Assembly: GCA_002812745.2 (NCBI GenBank)
Contig: NCSJ02000533.1
Location: 1-19,946 of the forward strand
From: Scytalidium lignicola
Lineage: Eukaryota > Ascomycota > Leotiomycetes
Direction of reading: 5' to 3'
DNA length: 19,946 nucleotides
Shown one piece after another: positions 1 through 9,801 of this stretch; position 1 is the first letter of the stretch, and the number at the start of each line of letters is the position of its first letter. The notes below the pieces were generated by a model, which saw nothing but the letters and a program-made list of their open reading frames with translations, was not told where the DNA came from and ran no database searches. Position numbers and translations under genes: made by a program.

Positions 1-162
1 TGTGTTTCGACGTGTTGACGCGTAATATTGATCAAAGTCTTGGAATGGTTGTGTAATCGAAAATCAATCGGAAAATCGATCGTATGAATGCTCAATCTTG
101 GCTCTACAGACATATCCTCAGAATGCTGTAGGTTCGTAGCCCTCACCGCGTACAGGTGTTGA

Positions 163-884
163 GTCTCGAGGGCCTGCGCGATCGACCTGCCCTCTGCTGG
201 GGGAGAGCTTACAACAACGGTGGCTGATGATGCAGCGCATATCCAGAAGACTACATCCGAGCTGGTCGCCCAGGGCAAAGAGGTGGTGTTGGTGATGCAC
301 TCGTATGGCGGGATTCCAGGCACGGAGAGCGCCAAGGGGTTGCTCAAGAAGGACCGGGCAGCGGAGCAGAAAGCCGGTGGAATCGTGTCCCTGGTCTATA
401 TCGCGTCGTTCTTGCTCCCACAGGGGGAATCGTTAGCGTCGTTCCTGGGCAGCATGCCACCCTGGGTAATCTTTGATGTAAGTCACCTTCTCCGTGGAGT
501 AACGATACACTCGGGGTGCTAACTAATGGTCTTTCGAATCTCTAGGGAGACAAGATCACGGCTGAGGCAGCCTCCGTAGATAACATCTTTTACAACGACC
601 TGTCTGATTCCGTGAAGGAGGAGAACATCAAGAAATTGATCCACCAGGCGAAACCCTCATTCTACACGCCATTATCCTACCCTGCATATCTCGATTCGCC
701 CACCACGTACTTGATGTGCGAGAAGGACAATGCCATCCCTTTCTTCGCGCAGCAGGCCATGGTGGGAATTGGGGGCCCAAGAGTTGTCTCACACATCTGC
801 AGCTCAAGCCACTCTCCGATGCTGAGCATGCCCGGCAAGGTGGCTGAGGTGATCCGGGGAGCGGCCGGAGAAGTCGTAGCTTGA
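163..884 (+). CDS. Alpha/beta-hydrolase, 5'-incomplete (one intron)
   Basis: Two exons (163-477 and 546-884) joined by a 68-bp phase-0 intron at 478-545 (GTAAGT donor, GCTAAC branch near 519, TCTAG acceptor) give about 217 residues ending in TGA at 882-884. Visible: DLPSAGG near 184, the nucleophile elbow MHSYGG (Ser near 301-303), an acid-bearing strand ending CEKDNAIP, and a C-terminal SSHSPML supplying the His. The Ser-Asp-His triad is therefore present. This matches the small EstC-like/salicylate-esterase-like hydrolases of fungi and bacteria; the substrate cannot be told. Relatives have about 35 more N-terminal residues carrying the first strand and an oxyanion loop. Here an in-frame TGA lies at 160-162, no ATG is usable, and 1-120 is AT-rich and non-coding-like. 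Either a first exon is missed or, more likely, the 5' end is lost and the gene is a pseudogene. A GTG at 220 is a poor eukaryotic start. A transposon lies 135 bp downstream. Confidence 0.72.
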
Positions 885-1018
885 GTTGGGAAATTTTTGC
901 GTGCTGGCAGGTCAAAGCGTCCAATAACAAGCGCTGAATCTTAAAAAAGAAAAACGAGGTTCCAACAGGTATCGCGACATCGCGATATCACGTGGGTTAT
1001 ATCTATGCATTAGATTTA

Positions 1019-1077
1019 GGGGATACTTAAATCCACCCGCAACATACCTAAATCCACCCAAAATCGCCGGTGTCGGA
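1019..1077 (+). repeat. Left terminal inverted repeat of MULE copy 1
   Basis: The 59-bp arm matches the reverse complement of 3509-3567 with one C/T mismatch. It contains a short internal direct repeat (TAAATCCACC twice, 21 bp apart), which could be paired transposase-binding sites. The same sequence starts MULE copy 2 at 19056. Confidence 0.95.
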
Positions 1078-1186
1078 CACAACCTCAGGCATAACACTAC
1101 CTCAGCCTCACATACAAATTAGTATGGCAACAAGAGATTGCGCAATGTAATCAATTATACCCTTATTATCTGACAACCTTTTAAAG

Positions 1187-3359
1187 CTATGGTAATATTT
1201 CGATACAATCTTGGGTTTCCTGTACCACCTCCCAGGCCTCTGAAGTCTGCATTGCCTCATCAATCAATTTAGCTGTTTCCTCCATAGAATCTGTGTGATA
1301 GATCGATGAAATTCCGCGCTGATAACCTCGTTCCCATGCTGTTCCAGGTTCGTACATATCTTCCCCCATTTCTTGAATTCGCTGTAGACCAACTCTTGTA
1401 GCTGTACGCCCAGATCGCGTGATATATATCTCTCTCCCTTCAGCTAATTCTCTTGAAGTTAAAGCTTCTAAAGCTGGTGGAGCTGAGCTACTAAGAAGCT
1501 CAAAAGCAGAGGGTAAACGTTTTGTACCAGAAATTGTATTAGTAGTGGATTTCCGGCCCTTCCCCAAAGCTCCTTTAGGACGCCCTTTCCCTTGCACAAC
1601 CTGTGGATTTAGAATAGGTCCTTGGATGTTAGAAAGCGATGAAATACTTTCTTTTGGCCTGTTGTAATACCAATGTATATGTATATCCTCTGGGCGAATC
1701 ACACCTCCATCTCTTTCCCTTTCCTATATTGTATGGTAACATGGAAGACCAATTGAACGTTGTATCGTACAATTACACTTTGTAATATCAAGTGCTGTAT
1801 CTTGAGGAACTTTTGCTCTTTCAGCTATTATCTTTAAAAGAGCATAATCATAGACCTTGCCTAAAACTGCAGAGAAAAGATGTATATTTATGCTGTGTTT
1901 TCGACGAAGTTGTTCTTAAGCAATAGTTGTTTCGATGCCTTTTTGCTGAGATGCCCAAAATAGAAGTAAGCACTCAAACACGTCATTTAAGTCATCATTT
2001 CCACATTGTAAATATGACTTTAAAGTACTATGGCAACCTTCGATAAGCAAAGTCACAAGTACTCCAAAATGATGGTGTTGATCAATCCAATATCGAACTA
2101 ACTTTTCTTTTCATGGGGTTAACCATGTATTCTCCACATATTTAACCGTTGCATGTGGATACACACGAAGTTTAGTGAGATTCGATGTATAGGCTTTAAG
2201 AGTAAGAGAATCCAAAATAATCCCCCAGAGCTTCAGAAACTCTTGGAATGTATGGTGTCTCTTCCATATACCGTTTTCTTTTACCGGTGGTGGAAAGAAT
2301 CACTTTGTTTTCGCCAATACATTCATATTGACATGCCAACGGCAAAGGAAATGATTGGTATTAGGGAAATATGTATCGATACCTTTCATAAGAGCTAATT
2401 CTCTATCAGTTACTATGGAGAGTGGCTCTGTAATATTGTACTGTTCCATCATCTCCCGAAACCGACTCAAAACCCAGCCATATGATTTCTCGGTTTCTTC
2501 TGAAAGGAATGCCAATCCAAATTGAACTACTTTATTACCACCAGTTATAGCATATATATTAAGTAATGGCATGCGAAATCGATTGGTTTTATATGTNCAA
2601 TCCATTANTAATATATCANGATGTTNTTNNTAAAGTGTAAGTNNNTTTNGATGAANNTAAAACAAGTAAACCAGGTTGTTAGAAGAATTAGTTAAATATN
2701 TNAGATTAAAACCCCATTCNTTAAGTTTTNCCCTGAATTNTTAGTAAAGTTAANGNAAAGGAGTATNCTTAAACATANAACANCCACTGAATTNNAGTNC
2801 AGCCTGCTAAAGANTGTAATCGCNCNNCTTGAATNATATTCNTAATATNACTANTAGTAATCAAGACTTCTGNGTNCTCAATTTGAANGGTACTCAAAAT
2901 CTGAGCATTCNGTATTCCAGATAACGCTTTGGACAAGATCTGTGCACGAATTTCAACATCCAGAGCAGCCATTCGGTGTGCTGTATGAGCTATAGGTGCT
3001 GCTGAGGCATTGTGATTATGTGTAGATTCCAAGACCTTTAACCTCCACTCATTTCCTTCCACTTTAGCAANNACTNCCATTTTGCAATCGNACTTTTTNG
3101 TANCTGAATTACNCTNTTTCGATGNGTGTATATCTGTCTTTTTGCCTTTGAATTGGTATTTCCTAGCTCAGTCGCAAGTATAAACCACTTTTCGTAGGTC
3201 ACTTTTCTGAATGACAAATGCATATCCATTTGCACATGTGAAAACTTGAATTGAAGCAAATAAAGAGGCTAAATCAGCGTATAATGCTTCTGGGGGAAGA
3301 GGGCCACATGAAGATGGTGTAAGAGTAGTCATTTCAAGCGGAAAAAGATCAAAAAGCAA
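1187..3359 (-). pseudogene. MULE transposase (FAR1-like N-terminus, DDE, SWIM), RIP-inactivated
   Basis: The likely start is the ATG at 3359-3357 and the natural stop is at 1189-1187, about 720 codons. Reading order on the minus strand: an N-terminal FAR1/FLYWCH-like DNA-binding region (NEWRL then THNHN near 3010-3060); the MULE catalytic core with DxTYKTNRF (first Asp near 2600-2602), VTDREL (second Asp 2405-2407) and CRWHVN; the third acid in IEGCHSTLK (Glu 2039-2041); a SWIM-type CxC...CxH cluster (TGT at 1775-1777 and 1769-1771, GLPCYH at 1735-1752); and a basic AT-hook-like GRPKG in the C-terminal tail. Premature stops are TGA 3168-3170, TGA 2300-2302, TGA 2111-2113, TAA 1916-1918 and TAG 1724-1726. 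The last four and the C-terminal segment share one frame. The N-terminal part is in another frame across the N-rich stretch, so an indel or bad assembly lies there. Confidence 0.9.
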
Positions 3360-3508
3360 GTAGAAATAACTTCAATTCTACGAAAGTACAATAATATATT
3401 ACAAAACGCGTATCTGAAGAAACGCGAATTTTAATGTTTTGAACAAAGGATATTACAGGATCATGAAATTACTAATAAATTACTATGGGACGCGATGGTC
3501 CAGGCGCA

Positions 3509-3567
3509 TCCGACACCGGCGATTTTGGGTGGATTTAGGTATGTTGCAGGTGGATTTAAGTATCCCC
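3509..3567 (-). repeat. Right terminal inverted repeat of MULE copy 1
   Basis: This is the reverse complement of the left arm, ending TATCCCC at 3561-3567. It has the T (CACCTGC on the opposite strand) that is also seen in copy 2. The internal TAAATCCACC pair is kept. Confidence 0.95.
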
Positions 3568-3599
3568 TTCTTAAATTATCGTCAGTATAAAAATGATGT

Positions 3600-3968
3600 T
3601 CAGTCGCCAGTGATCATCCAGTGTTCGAAACTGTTTATAGCGAAGTCGACAGGGCTTAGATATTGATATTTTTTCGAGGTTTGGAAGCCCAATGCGCCGC
3701 TGACTTCTTCTCGTCCGTCACGATGCGTTACCAACATCCTATAACACTTGTCGTCCTCCAGAGGATGTATGTAAAATTCGAGACGCGCTATATCTTGGAG
3801 TGAAACTCGAGAATGATACATCAATGACATAGCTTCTGGGTTAGGGACATTAATTGATTCAACTTTTCTACATCGGGCTAGAGAATACAAAAATACTCCA
3901 AAGACCGAAATCGGACCGCCGTAAGCTGGAACGTAGTATAGCAAAACAATAGTTAAACTACGCGTCAA
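3600..3968 (-). CDS. Hypothetical protein fragment, 122 residues
   Basis: This minus-strand ORF of 122 residues starts at 3968 and ends 33 bp outside the right end of the MULE. I do not recognise it with certainty. Its central part (SLQDIARLEFYIHP, then CYRMLVTHRDGREE) has the flavour of a fungus-specific segment found in many hypothetical proteins, where a Cys-x-Gly-Met-like strand is followed by a short charged turn and DG. The N-terminal 30 residues are hydrophobic (LTIVLLYYVPAYGGPISVFG). No intron that would extend it was found. It is probably a remnant of a longer gene interrupted by the transposon or decayed. A chance ORF cannot be excluded. Confidence 0.35.
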   Translation of the reverse strand: MTRSLTIVLLYYVPAYGGPISVFGVFLYSLARCRKVESINVPNPEAMSLMYHSRVSLQDIARLEFYIHPLEDDKCYRMLVTHRDGREEVSGALGFQTSKKYQYLSPVDFAINSFEHWMITGD

Positions 3969-5008
3969 TTAACCATATTAGGTCTCTCGATTACAACTGT
4001 CAGAGAACAAGAGGCTGATAGGTTGTGGAGTGTGGATTCCCAACCTCTGAACAATCTTACGTACCAGTATCCTTCCTGCACTAATGGAGGGACGAAACTT
4101 ACCCAGTATCACGTGAACGGCCATTAGCCACGGTCCTGAACAGCCACAGCTTGGCAGCTGATTATATAAACAAAATTACACCAACGTGGTTCAATTACAG
4201 GTAATTATACTTTGGTATATTCGGAAACGCGAGGTGTCACTTTTAACTAACCGAAAGCCATTAGTCATTTGACGAGAAGTACTACCTGCATGCAATTATG
4301 CATATATTTGCATGATTAGCAGCCACAAAACTAATGACAATCTTTAGCATGGGGAATGTGGCCCTAAAACTCAGATAAGACCGTTTTTATAAGCATAGAA
4401 AGTGGTACGGACTCGATGTTGAAGCTATGGTGAAGATACTCTGTTTTACTAGAAAAAGACACTCTCCGTAAATCAGTCACGATGACAACAATGCAAATAT
4501 AATATTTCCAATGAGTGAGGTTTAGGGTGTTCAGAAATGATTACAGCACAAGATATATATATCAACTTGCCAAATATCGATGTGTGTACAGAGTTTGAGA
4601 TGCTTGAAGTTAAAGTACCCCTCAAGTTGTCCGGTACGGCGGGGTGTCCGGCACACAGGGACGGGTGTTAGTGGAGATTATATCGGAATTTTGGTGTGAG
4701 TACTATTGCTTCTCACTATCATAAGTCATAGTTGTTTCTTTAGTTTATAAGCTCTGTGTTTAATTCAATAAAAGTGCATTTAGTATTACTTTAAAAGCCG
4801 ATAATACGAACAAATACTTGTCGTTGAACATTATTTTAAAAAGCAAAACCCAAATCCAAAATCAAATGCAAAAACCCCAAAAAGAAATGCCAATGCAAAA
4901 TCCTGCTCTTTTCTATCCTTCTACCCTGCTCAACTAACGCCTTCTTCACTTAATTCAATATATGCCGCTTCGCTAATCGAAGAAGTGAGTGCATCGAACT
5001 TAGAGAGT
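3969..5008. other. Gene-free interval of about 1 kb
   Basis: No convincing coding region, RNA gene or repeat was found. 4290-4320 has several overlapping TGCAT/ATGCAT words. 4730-4880 is AT-rich and lies downstream of the minus-strand secreted-protein gene, so 4860-5008 probably holds its 3' untranslated region. Confidence 0.5.
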
Positions 5009-5716
5009 TCATGCAGACTTAGTGCAGCTGATGGTGAAACCAGTCTGCCAGTTCAAAGGCTTCTGAGAGAAGGTCTCGAAGTCCTTCTCTGAGTCGGCAA
5101 TGTGGGCGACGTTGGTAGTGCCGTCCTTCAACACATCGCAGACAACATTTTGGAAGTCGGCAGTGAACTGTAAGCTGGTGACAAAGAGGGTGCCGTCAAC
5201 TTCCAAGTTGGTGTTGGCATAGGCCTCTCCAAGGGCGATGGAAGAGCCGTCAACAGGGATCCAGGCGTTGCCGTTGGCGCCAGTGACATCGTTGGCGAAT
5301 TGGACTTGGACGGTGCTAGCAGTTCGGCGAGCGGGAGTTGAAGCAACGGCGCAGCTGATTTCAAAGCCGGTTTGCCAATTCAGTGGCTTCTTGGAGAAGG
5401 TCTGGAAGTCTGTCTTTGGGTCGGCGATGCTGGCGACTACAGTAGCGCCATTCTTGAAGACTGTGCATTCAACGTTTTGGAAGTTGGCAGTGAACTGTAA
5501 GCTGGTGACAAAGAGGGTGCCGTCAACTTCCAAGTTGGTGTTGGCATAAGCCTCTCCAAGGCTGACTAAAGACTTGTCGAGAGGGATGAAAGCGTTGCCA
5601 TTAGCTCCGGTAACATCGTTGGCAAATTGGACTTGAACGCTTGGAGTGCGGCGGGTTGGAGCTGCAGAGGCAGTAAGGGCGAGGAAAGGAAGAGCGAGGG
5701 CGAGAGTGGAGAGCAT
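5009..5716 (-). CDS. Secreted two-repeat protein, candidate Kex2-processed effector
   Basis: This intronless gene encodes 235 residues, with the start in good context (TATCAAAATG). Residues 1-19 form a signal peptide (hydrophobic leucine/alanine core, ASAAP cleavage region). Two homologous repeats follow, at residues 27-123 and 136-232, offset by 109 residues. Each begins VQVQFANDVTGANGNA and ends KPLNWQTGF then ISC. Each has exactly two cysteines (84 and 122; 193 and 231), one disulfide per repeat being likely. Each repeat is preceded by a dibasic pair, RR at 22-23 and RR at 130-131, the type of site cut by the Golgi protease Kex2, so the precursor may release two similar peptides of about 100 residues. 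I do not recognise the family. No transmembrane segment or GPI signal follows. It is probably an extracellular small protein or effector, which is inference from architecture. Confidence 0.85.
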   Translation of the reverse strand: MLSTLALALPFLALTASAAPTRRTPSVQVQFANDVTGANGNAFIPLDKSLVSLGEAYANTNLEVDGTLFVTSLQFTANFQNVECTVFKNGATVVASIADPKTDFQTFSKKPLNWQTGFEISCAVASTPARRTASTVQVQFANDVTGANGNAWIPVDGSSIALGEAYANTNLEVDGTLFVTSLQFTADFQNVVCDVLKDGTTNVAHIADSEKDFETFSQKPLNWQTGFTISCTKSA

Positions 5717-5930
5717 TTTGATAAAAGGTACTTGTGTTGTTAGGTTTGAGTTAATTAAAGTGTTGTAAAATGATAGTTAAAAAGAGGCGATTAAAGTGTG
5801 GCTGCTGTTGCTGTTGAGCGATAGTAAGAGATGATTAGAGAGATGCGGTTATTGTTGCTGTGTGATTGTTGTTGTTGATGTTGTAGAATGATAGTTTAAC
5901 TCAAGACGATAGAAGGCATATATATATGAA
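5717..5930 (-). promoter_or_regulatory. Promoter and CAAC-rich 5' leader of the secreted-protein gene
   Basis: On the minus strand, a TATATATATG element lies at about 5919-5928. It is followed by roughly 200 bp rich in CAACA, CAACAG and CT words, up to the ATG at 5716. CAAC-rich leaders of this kind are common in strongly expressed secreted-protein genes of filamentous fungi. No transcription start can be fixed from sequence. Confidence 0.5.
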
Positions 5931-6218
5931 CATTTTCCTTCTCTTGGAAGGCTCAGCATTAGGTACTGTACAAATTAAAAATAATATTCTAAATATGGAG
6001 TTAGAATAATACGAGTCAGATTTCTTCGGCATCCAAAAGTGCCGGTAACTGATCCTTAGGTTTTCGTCCTGAACATCAGCTGACATTGTCACATTCGTAC
6101 AGTCTATTCATTTGTCTTGTCGGAAACAAACCAATAACGGCCTTCGAGGCACAGGAAATTCTTTCTAGAGGCGTTGTCGGCCGCTGTGCTGATGCTTACT
6201 GTGTCGCCGACCTTGGCG

Positions 6219-6282
6219 AGCAGCCGCAGCAGCCGCAGCCGCAGCCCCAATAGCCGCAGCCCGACCTCTCTCCTCTCTCCTC
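6219..6282. repeat. Imperfect (CAGCCG)n microsatellite followed by a CTCTCTC tract
   Basis: 6219-6262 is a run of CAGCCG/CAGCAG units with an interruption (CCCCAATAG). It is followed by CT-rich sequence (CTCTCTCCTCTCTCCTCT) to about 6282. The leucine/arginine-rich frame it opens on the minus strand is a by-product of the repeat. Confidence 0.8.
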
Positions 6283-6623
6283 TGATTGGCTTATACTGTG
6301 CCAGCACTTGATCACTTATGTACATTAGCCAGATCCCTATTAGTTAGCTGAAGTCGGTGAGTAGATTTTTTCGTACGACCCTTGAAAATTTGCTTCTCAG
6401 ATCATCTAATCTTCGAGCCTTAGGCAAACACATTGCCAACTGGAGTTGGAATAATATTCTTCCGTATTGCCTTAGGCAACAACACATACAAAATCGTCAA
6501 TTGATTGCCATTGTAGTGTAGTATTGTGTGTATTTGAGTACGACATCTTATGGAGACAGGAGTTAAACGAGTGCTTAACAGATCAGTATGTGCCTGCATA
6601 ACGTTGAAGTCGGATTTTACGAG

Positions 6624-6657
6624 GTTCGGTAAGCCGTGTGGTGCGGCTCTTACGAAC
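6624..6657. repeat. Short hairpin (13-14 bp arms)
   Basis: GTTCGGTAAGCCG at 6624-6636 is nearly complementary to CGGCTCTTACGAAC at 6644-6657, around a 7-base loop. It lies just upstream of the half foldback element. It does not fold as a tRNA. Its role is unknown, and it may be part of a degraded mobile element. Confidence 0.55.
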
Positions 6658-6835
6658 AAGGCTCGTAACCCTTACCACACCTTGTTTCTAATTTTAGCTG
6701 GCGACATATGCCGGAGGGTGCCACGTTCAGCTCGCCTCCCTAGACTCAATGCTCAGCCTCGCTCACCCACAGCTCAGCTCCAGAGGGAAATGGAAATTGT
6801 TAATGTCGAGATCCCAATATCGAACTACCTACTTT

Positions 6836-6950
6836 CGACTCACCACTCTTACTCACCTTCACTCACCTAAAACTGCCGGTAAAGCAGCGGCTTTGCTCAC
6901 GTTTCCGAACAGAAACAGATTCTGTTCGTGTGATAATCATCTGCTGTTAC
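6836..6950 (+). mobile_element. Half copy of a foldback/MITE-like element
   Basis: A cluster of ACTCACC words (6836-6867) leads into sequence matching one arm of the complete foldback element at 14361-14540: ACTCACC, then A-rich, ACTGCCGGTAAAGCAGC, GCTCAC, CCGAACAGAAACAGATT and GTGTGATAATCAT. The match stops near the centre of symmetry and the second arm is missing, so this copy is a one-armed remnant. Confidence 0.7.
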
Positions 6951-7020
6951 AAATTGCAATATTGACAACTTTTATCTATAAAACATTTTTATACAGTATC
7001 ATGTATTGGTATTATTATTA

Positions 7021-8221
7021 AACAATACATATTTTAATCATGACGCAAGAATGGCCTGTCATAAAGTGGGATAAGTAATATTGATGCTTGTTTCTACTGG
7101 TTACTAAACCAACTAAGGGCTTTAGGTTATAACAAGATACTGCAGTACGTTACAGGTTCACTTCATTTGCACACCTGATCATGAACATGTTGGTGATGTT
7201 AATATCCATATATGATTAATAAACTGGATACGGATTTACCCCGGTGGTTGTTTGGTTAGGTGAGAAGGCACTATGGGGACCTTAGCTATGCAATTGAGTG
7301 TACCAAACCATAAGCTGAGAGCTCAGATTGGCTGGTGAATACTGAGATGGTATTACGTACAACGATGGTTACAGTTATCCATCACCGGGAGCTATATCTT
7401 ACACCTAACAAGGCTTAGCACATTCCTAGTGAGCAATTCAATGCTGACAAGTGGGATCCCTAAATATCTTTTACTCCACCACTCCATCAGAGAAGCAGTT
7501 ACGTACGAGGAACACACCGCTTTCGCAGCTATGCTTCATAGCAGTGCCATAGATTTGATGTTATTAATAAATCAGTGAGAATATGTTGTAAATTTTGGCG
7601 GTGGAGCTGGGCCATTTGCTCAGTAGCCTAACTGGCTGACTAACTAGCAAAGTGCAACGTTGGTAGTCACTTTCGGGATTATTCGCAGCTTCATTCAGTA
7701 AAGTAGTTAGGCATCAGAAAGCCACCAATAAAACGAAGAATGCCTGCGAATAAACTCCGTAATTATGTGCCCCTGCCCCTAAGAGCTTACAGATCACCAC
7801 AAAAATAGCATATCATCGATGTTTATTATGTAGCATGCCCCAGAATATTATCTCATCGACAGGTTGTACTGAAGTCGTATTGTAGGATGGTCGACTAACC
7901 CCATTCATCGCATTGTACATGCCTCAAAATCTGGCAAATAAAGAGATACGTACATAAGGAACGGGGCCTATGTAATAAATTGCACTGCCTATATTAGGTT
8001 ATCGGCCGGAAACAGATCTAAAAACACATCCCCAAGCCCTGCAACGTCGGCATCAAAAGCAGATGTAAGACCAGCGATAGTTTCTCACCGTGATATACCA
8101 CTACTGAAGCCCCGGATGACGTGTTCTATACTAAAGTAATCAAATGTTCCTAAAATTATCCTATTTTAACTTCCCACATTATCCATCCTTCTTGATCATC
8201 GGGTAATAATGTCAGTTCCAG
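7021..8221. other. Gene-free interval of about 1.2 kb
   Basis: No ORF, intron-linked coding signal, RNA gene or clear repeat was found. Composition is mixed with many stops in all frames. It lies beyond the 3' end of the minus-strand HET relic. Confidence 0.5.
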
Positions 8222-9779
8222 CTAGGATCTGTGGTTCTTTGGAACGGAAGTACAATTTATGCATTGAAAATGAAGGCAGCCCTCTGGATTATAAAGTAGT
8301 AGGAGGGTCATATCCCACATTGAGTGGATCAAAGCAAGTAGAGTGAATCGAATGGAGTTACCGTCGTGCTCTTTTATCTGGTAAGCACTTGGTGCAAAAC
8401 CCACTGCATTCAGACTATCAAGAAAATCAACGCGATCTACGAGCTTCTCAACTATCCTAGCTTCATTATCACTTCCCGATATGCTGCTCTATGGAGACAT
8501 TCATGCATCAAGAGTTAGACCGTGCATACACAAAAAGAGTGGAGAAGAGCCCGACCGATCTCGAATTACATACTAGTTTTCATTCCATAGTAGCACGAGC
8601 CCATCGACATATTATACACCAATATAAACGAGTACCTTGCTCCAGGAGAGGCGAAACCCTGGGCCATATGGAAGGTTACTCCTGAGATTGTCCATCCTGC
8701 CCATGTCCAGCTTGGAAATCCTAGTCTTCGTCTCGGCTGTAGGCCTTCTTCATAGCAATAGAGAGGCACCCATGAAAGGCCAAAGAGGAAAGTTTCTAAG
8801 TTACTCATTAATGGATTGGGGCATAAGATTGGGATTCCGCAGAGACTTTGACTGGTTTTGAGGGCTTACGCTCGAAGGCGGCTAAAACGCCTTTAAAGGC
8901 ATCTAATATGTCACTCTCGAATGTGAGAGATCTTCCCAGGTACTCACGCAGCTGATCCTCCAAGTCTTCAAGTTTCCTGCCGAGTCCGTGAAGGTGAAAG
9001 GCTCTAGAAATTTCGACTTTGTCCCGCATCCGAACAATCTTGGATGTATGCAAGCTCTCAAGTGGTGCGTAGATATTCTCGAGGCAATGCATCGCGTTAC
9101 ACTGAAAATGCGTCTGATTGTCGGTGAAAACAAGGTTTTTTTGAGAGAGAAGCCCTTCCTGGTAAGTCCAGCCTCGACTACCCAACTTCGAATGCTCAAT
9201 TTCATTTCTCACGTATGGAGTGTATACGAGATTACTGCTTCCAATCTTCACGGAGGGTTGGGTTTCCCTTAGTGTTGCACTGATCCCAGGTAATACATGA
9301 TGAGGACCATCACCCGCTGCTTCCATAATTGTAAGCTCGGAGTGCCTGTAGATAGTATCCATGCTCTGGATCTGTAACTTCCTGTTCAGACTGTCGTCTC
9401 GAGGGATGCATCCAGTACCGGTCTACCCATAAATAACGATAGCCGAGACTTATTGCCAAGGGAGAATAGCGTCCTCTATTGACCTAGGCCAACAACTTTG
9501 GATTGTGCTGCTAGGATTCGCATCATCCCCTTGATCAACTCCCCAAACGTAACTGAGGGTAACATAGTGCCTAGGATAGGTAATATTTTCTTACAACATG
9601 ATATTGCACGTTAAGCAGTCTACTACACGGAAACTCTGGGGGGACCTGTGGGTTGAATCTCTTGCACAGAGCATTGTGGTTGTTATCACAAAACTCCAAC
9701 CATCCCTTAAGAACGGAAAAGTCCACTTGAGGCTGTATCTAGCGAGCAGAGAATGTATTAAGATTTCAGCAAGCTCCAT
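8222..9779 (-). pseudogene. HET-domain (heterokaryon incompatibility) protein pseudogene
   Basis: Reading the minus strand from 9779 down gives the parts of a fungal HET protein in order: SFRVVDC, YVTLSYVWG near 9545-9575, SIEDAI near 9470, LGYRYLWVDRY near 9420-9450, MDTIYRHSELTI from 9362, SRGWTYQEGLLS near 9150-9180, LVFTDNQTHFQC, then a downstream region with FGLSW and GFPSWTWAGW (8690-8770) and a C-terminal piece ending at 8222. Lesions: an in-frame TAA at 9593-9591, a 1-bp-type frameshift near 9456-9463, a 4-bp insertion inside the WVDRYC..D motif near 9407-9414 that restores the first frame, another frameshift near 8811, and an in-frame TAG at 8491-8489. Intact homologues use the HET domain to trigger cell death on nonself fusion. 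This copy cannot make a full protein. No flanking repeat explains its decay. Confidence 0.88.
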
Positions 9780-9801
9780 AATAATTCCGCTAGAATACTA
9801 G

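Larger units (their letters stand above)
1019..3567 (-). mobile_element. Full-length Mutator-like (MULE) DNA transposon, copy 1
   Basis: This 2549-bp element is bounded by 59-bp terminal inverted repeats at 1019-1077 and 3509-3567 that begin GGGGATACTTAAATCC and differ at one base. It carries a single transposase gene on the minus strand with MULE DDE and SWIM motifs. The transposase is broken by stop codons that all fit RIP. No matching 8-10 bp target-site duplication is visible: the flanks are TTAGATTTA on the left and TTCTTAAAT on the right. The insertion is therefore old, rearranged, or the ends are slightly misplaced. Scattered single Ns fill 2597-3115. A second copy starts at 19056 in the same orientation. 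Confidence 0.93.

Noticed and set aside
6104..6325. 73-codon minus ORF
   Set aside because: Its Leu/Arg-rich core is produced by the CAGCCG microsatellite.
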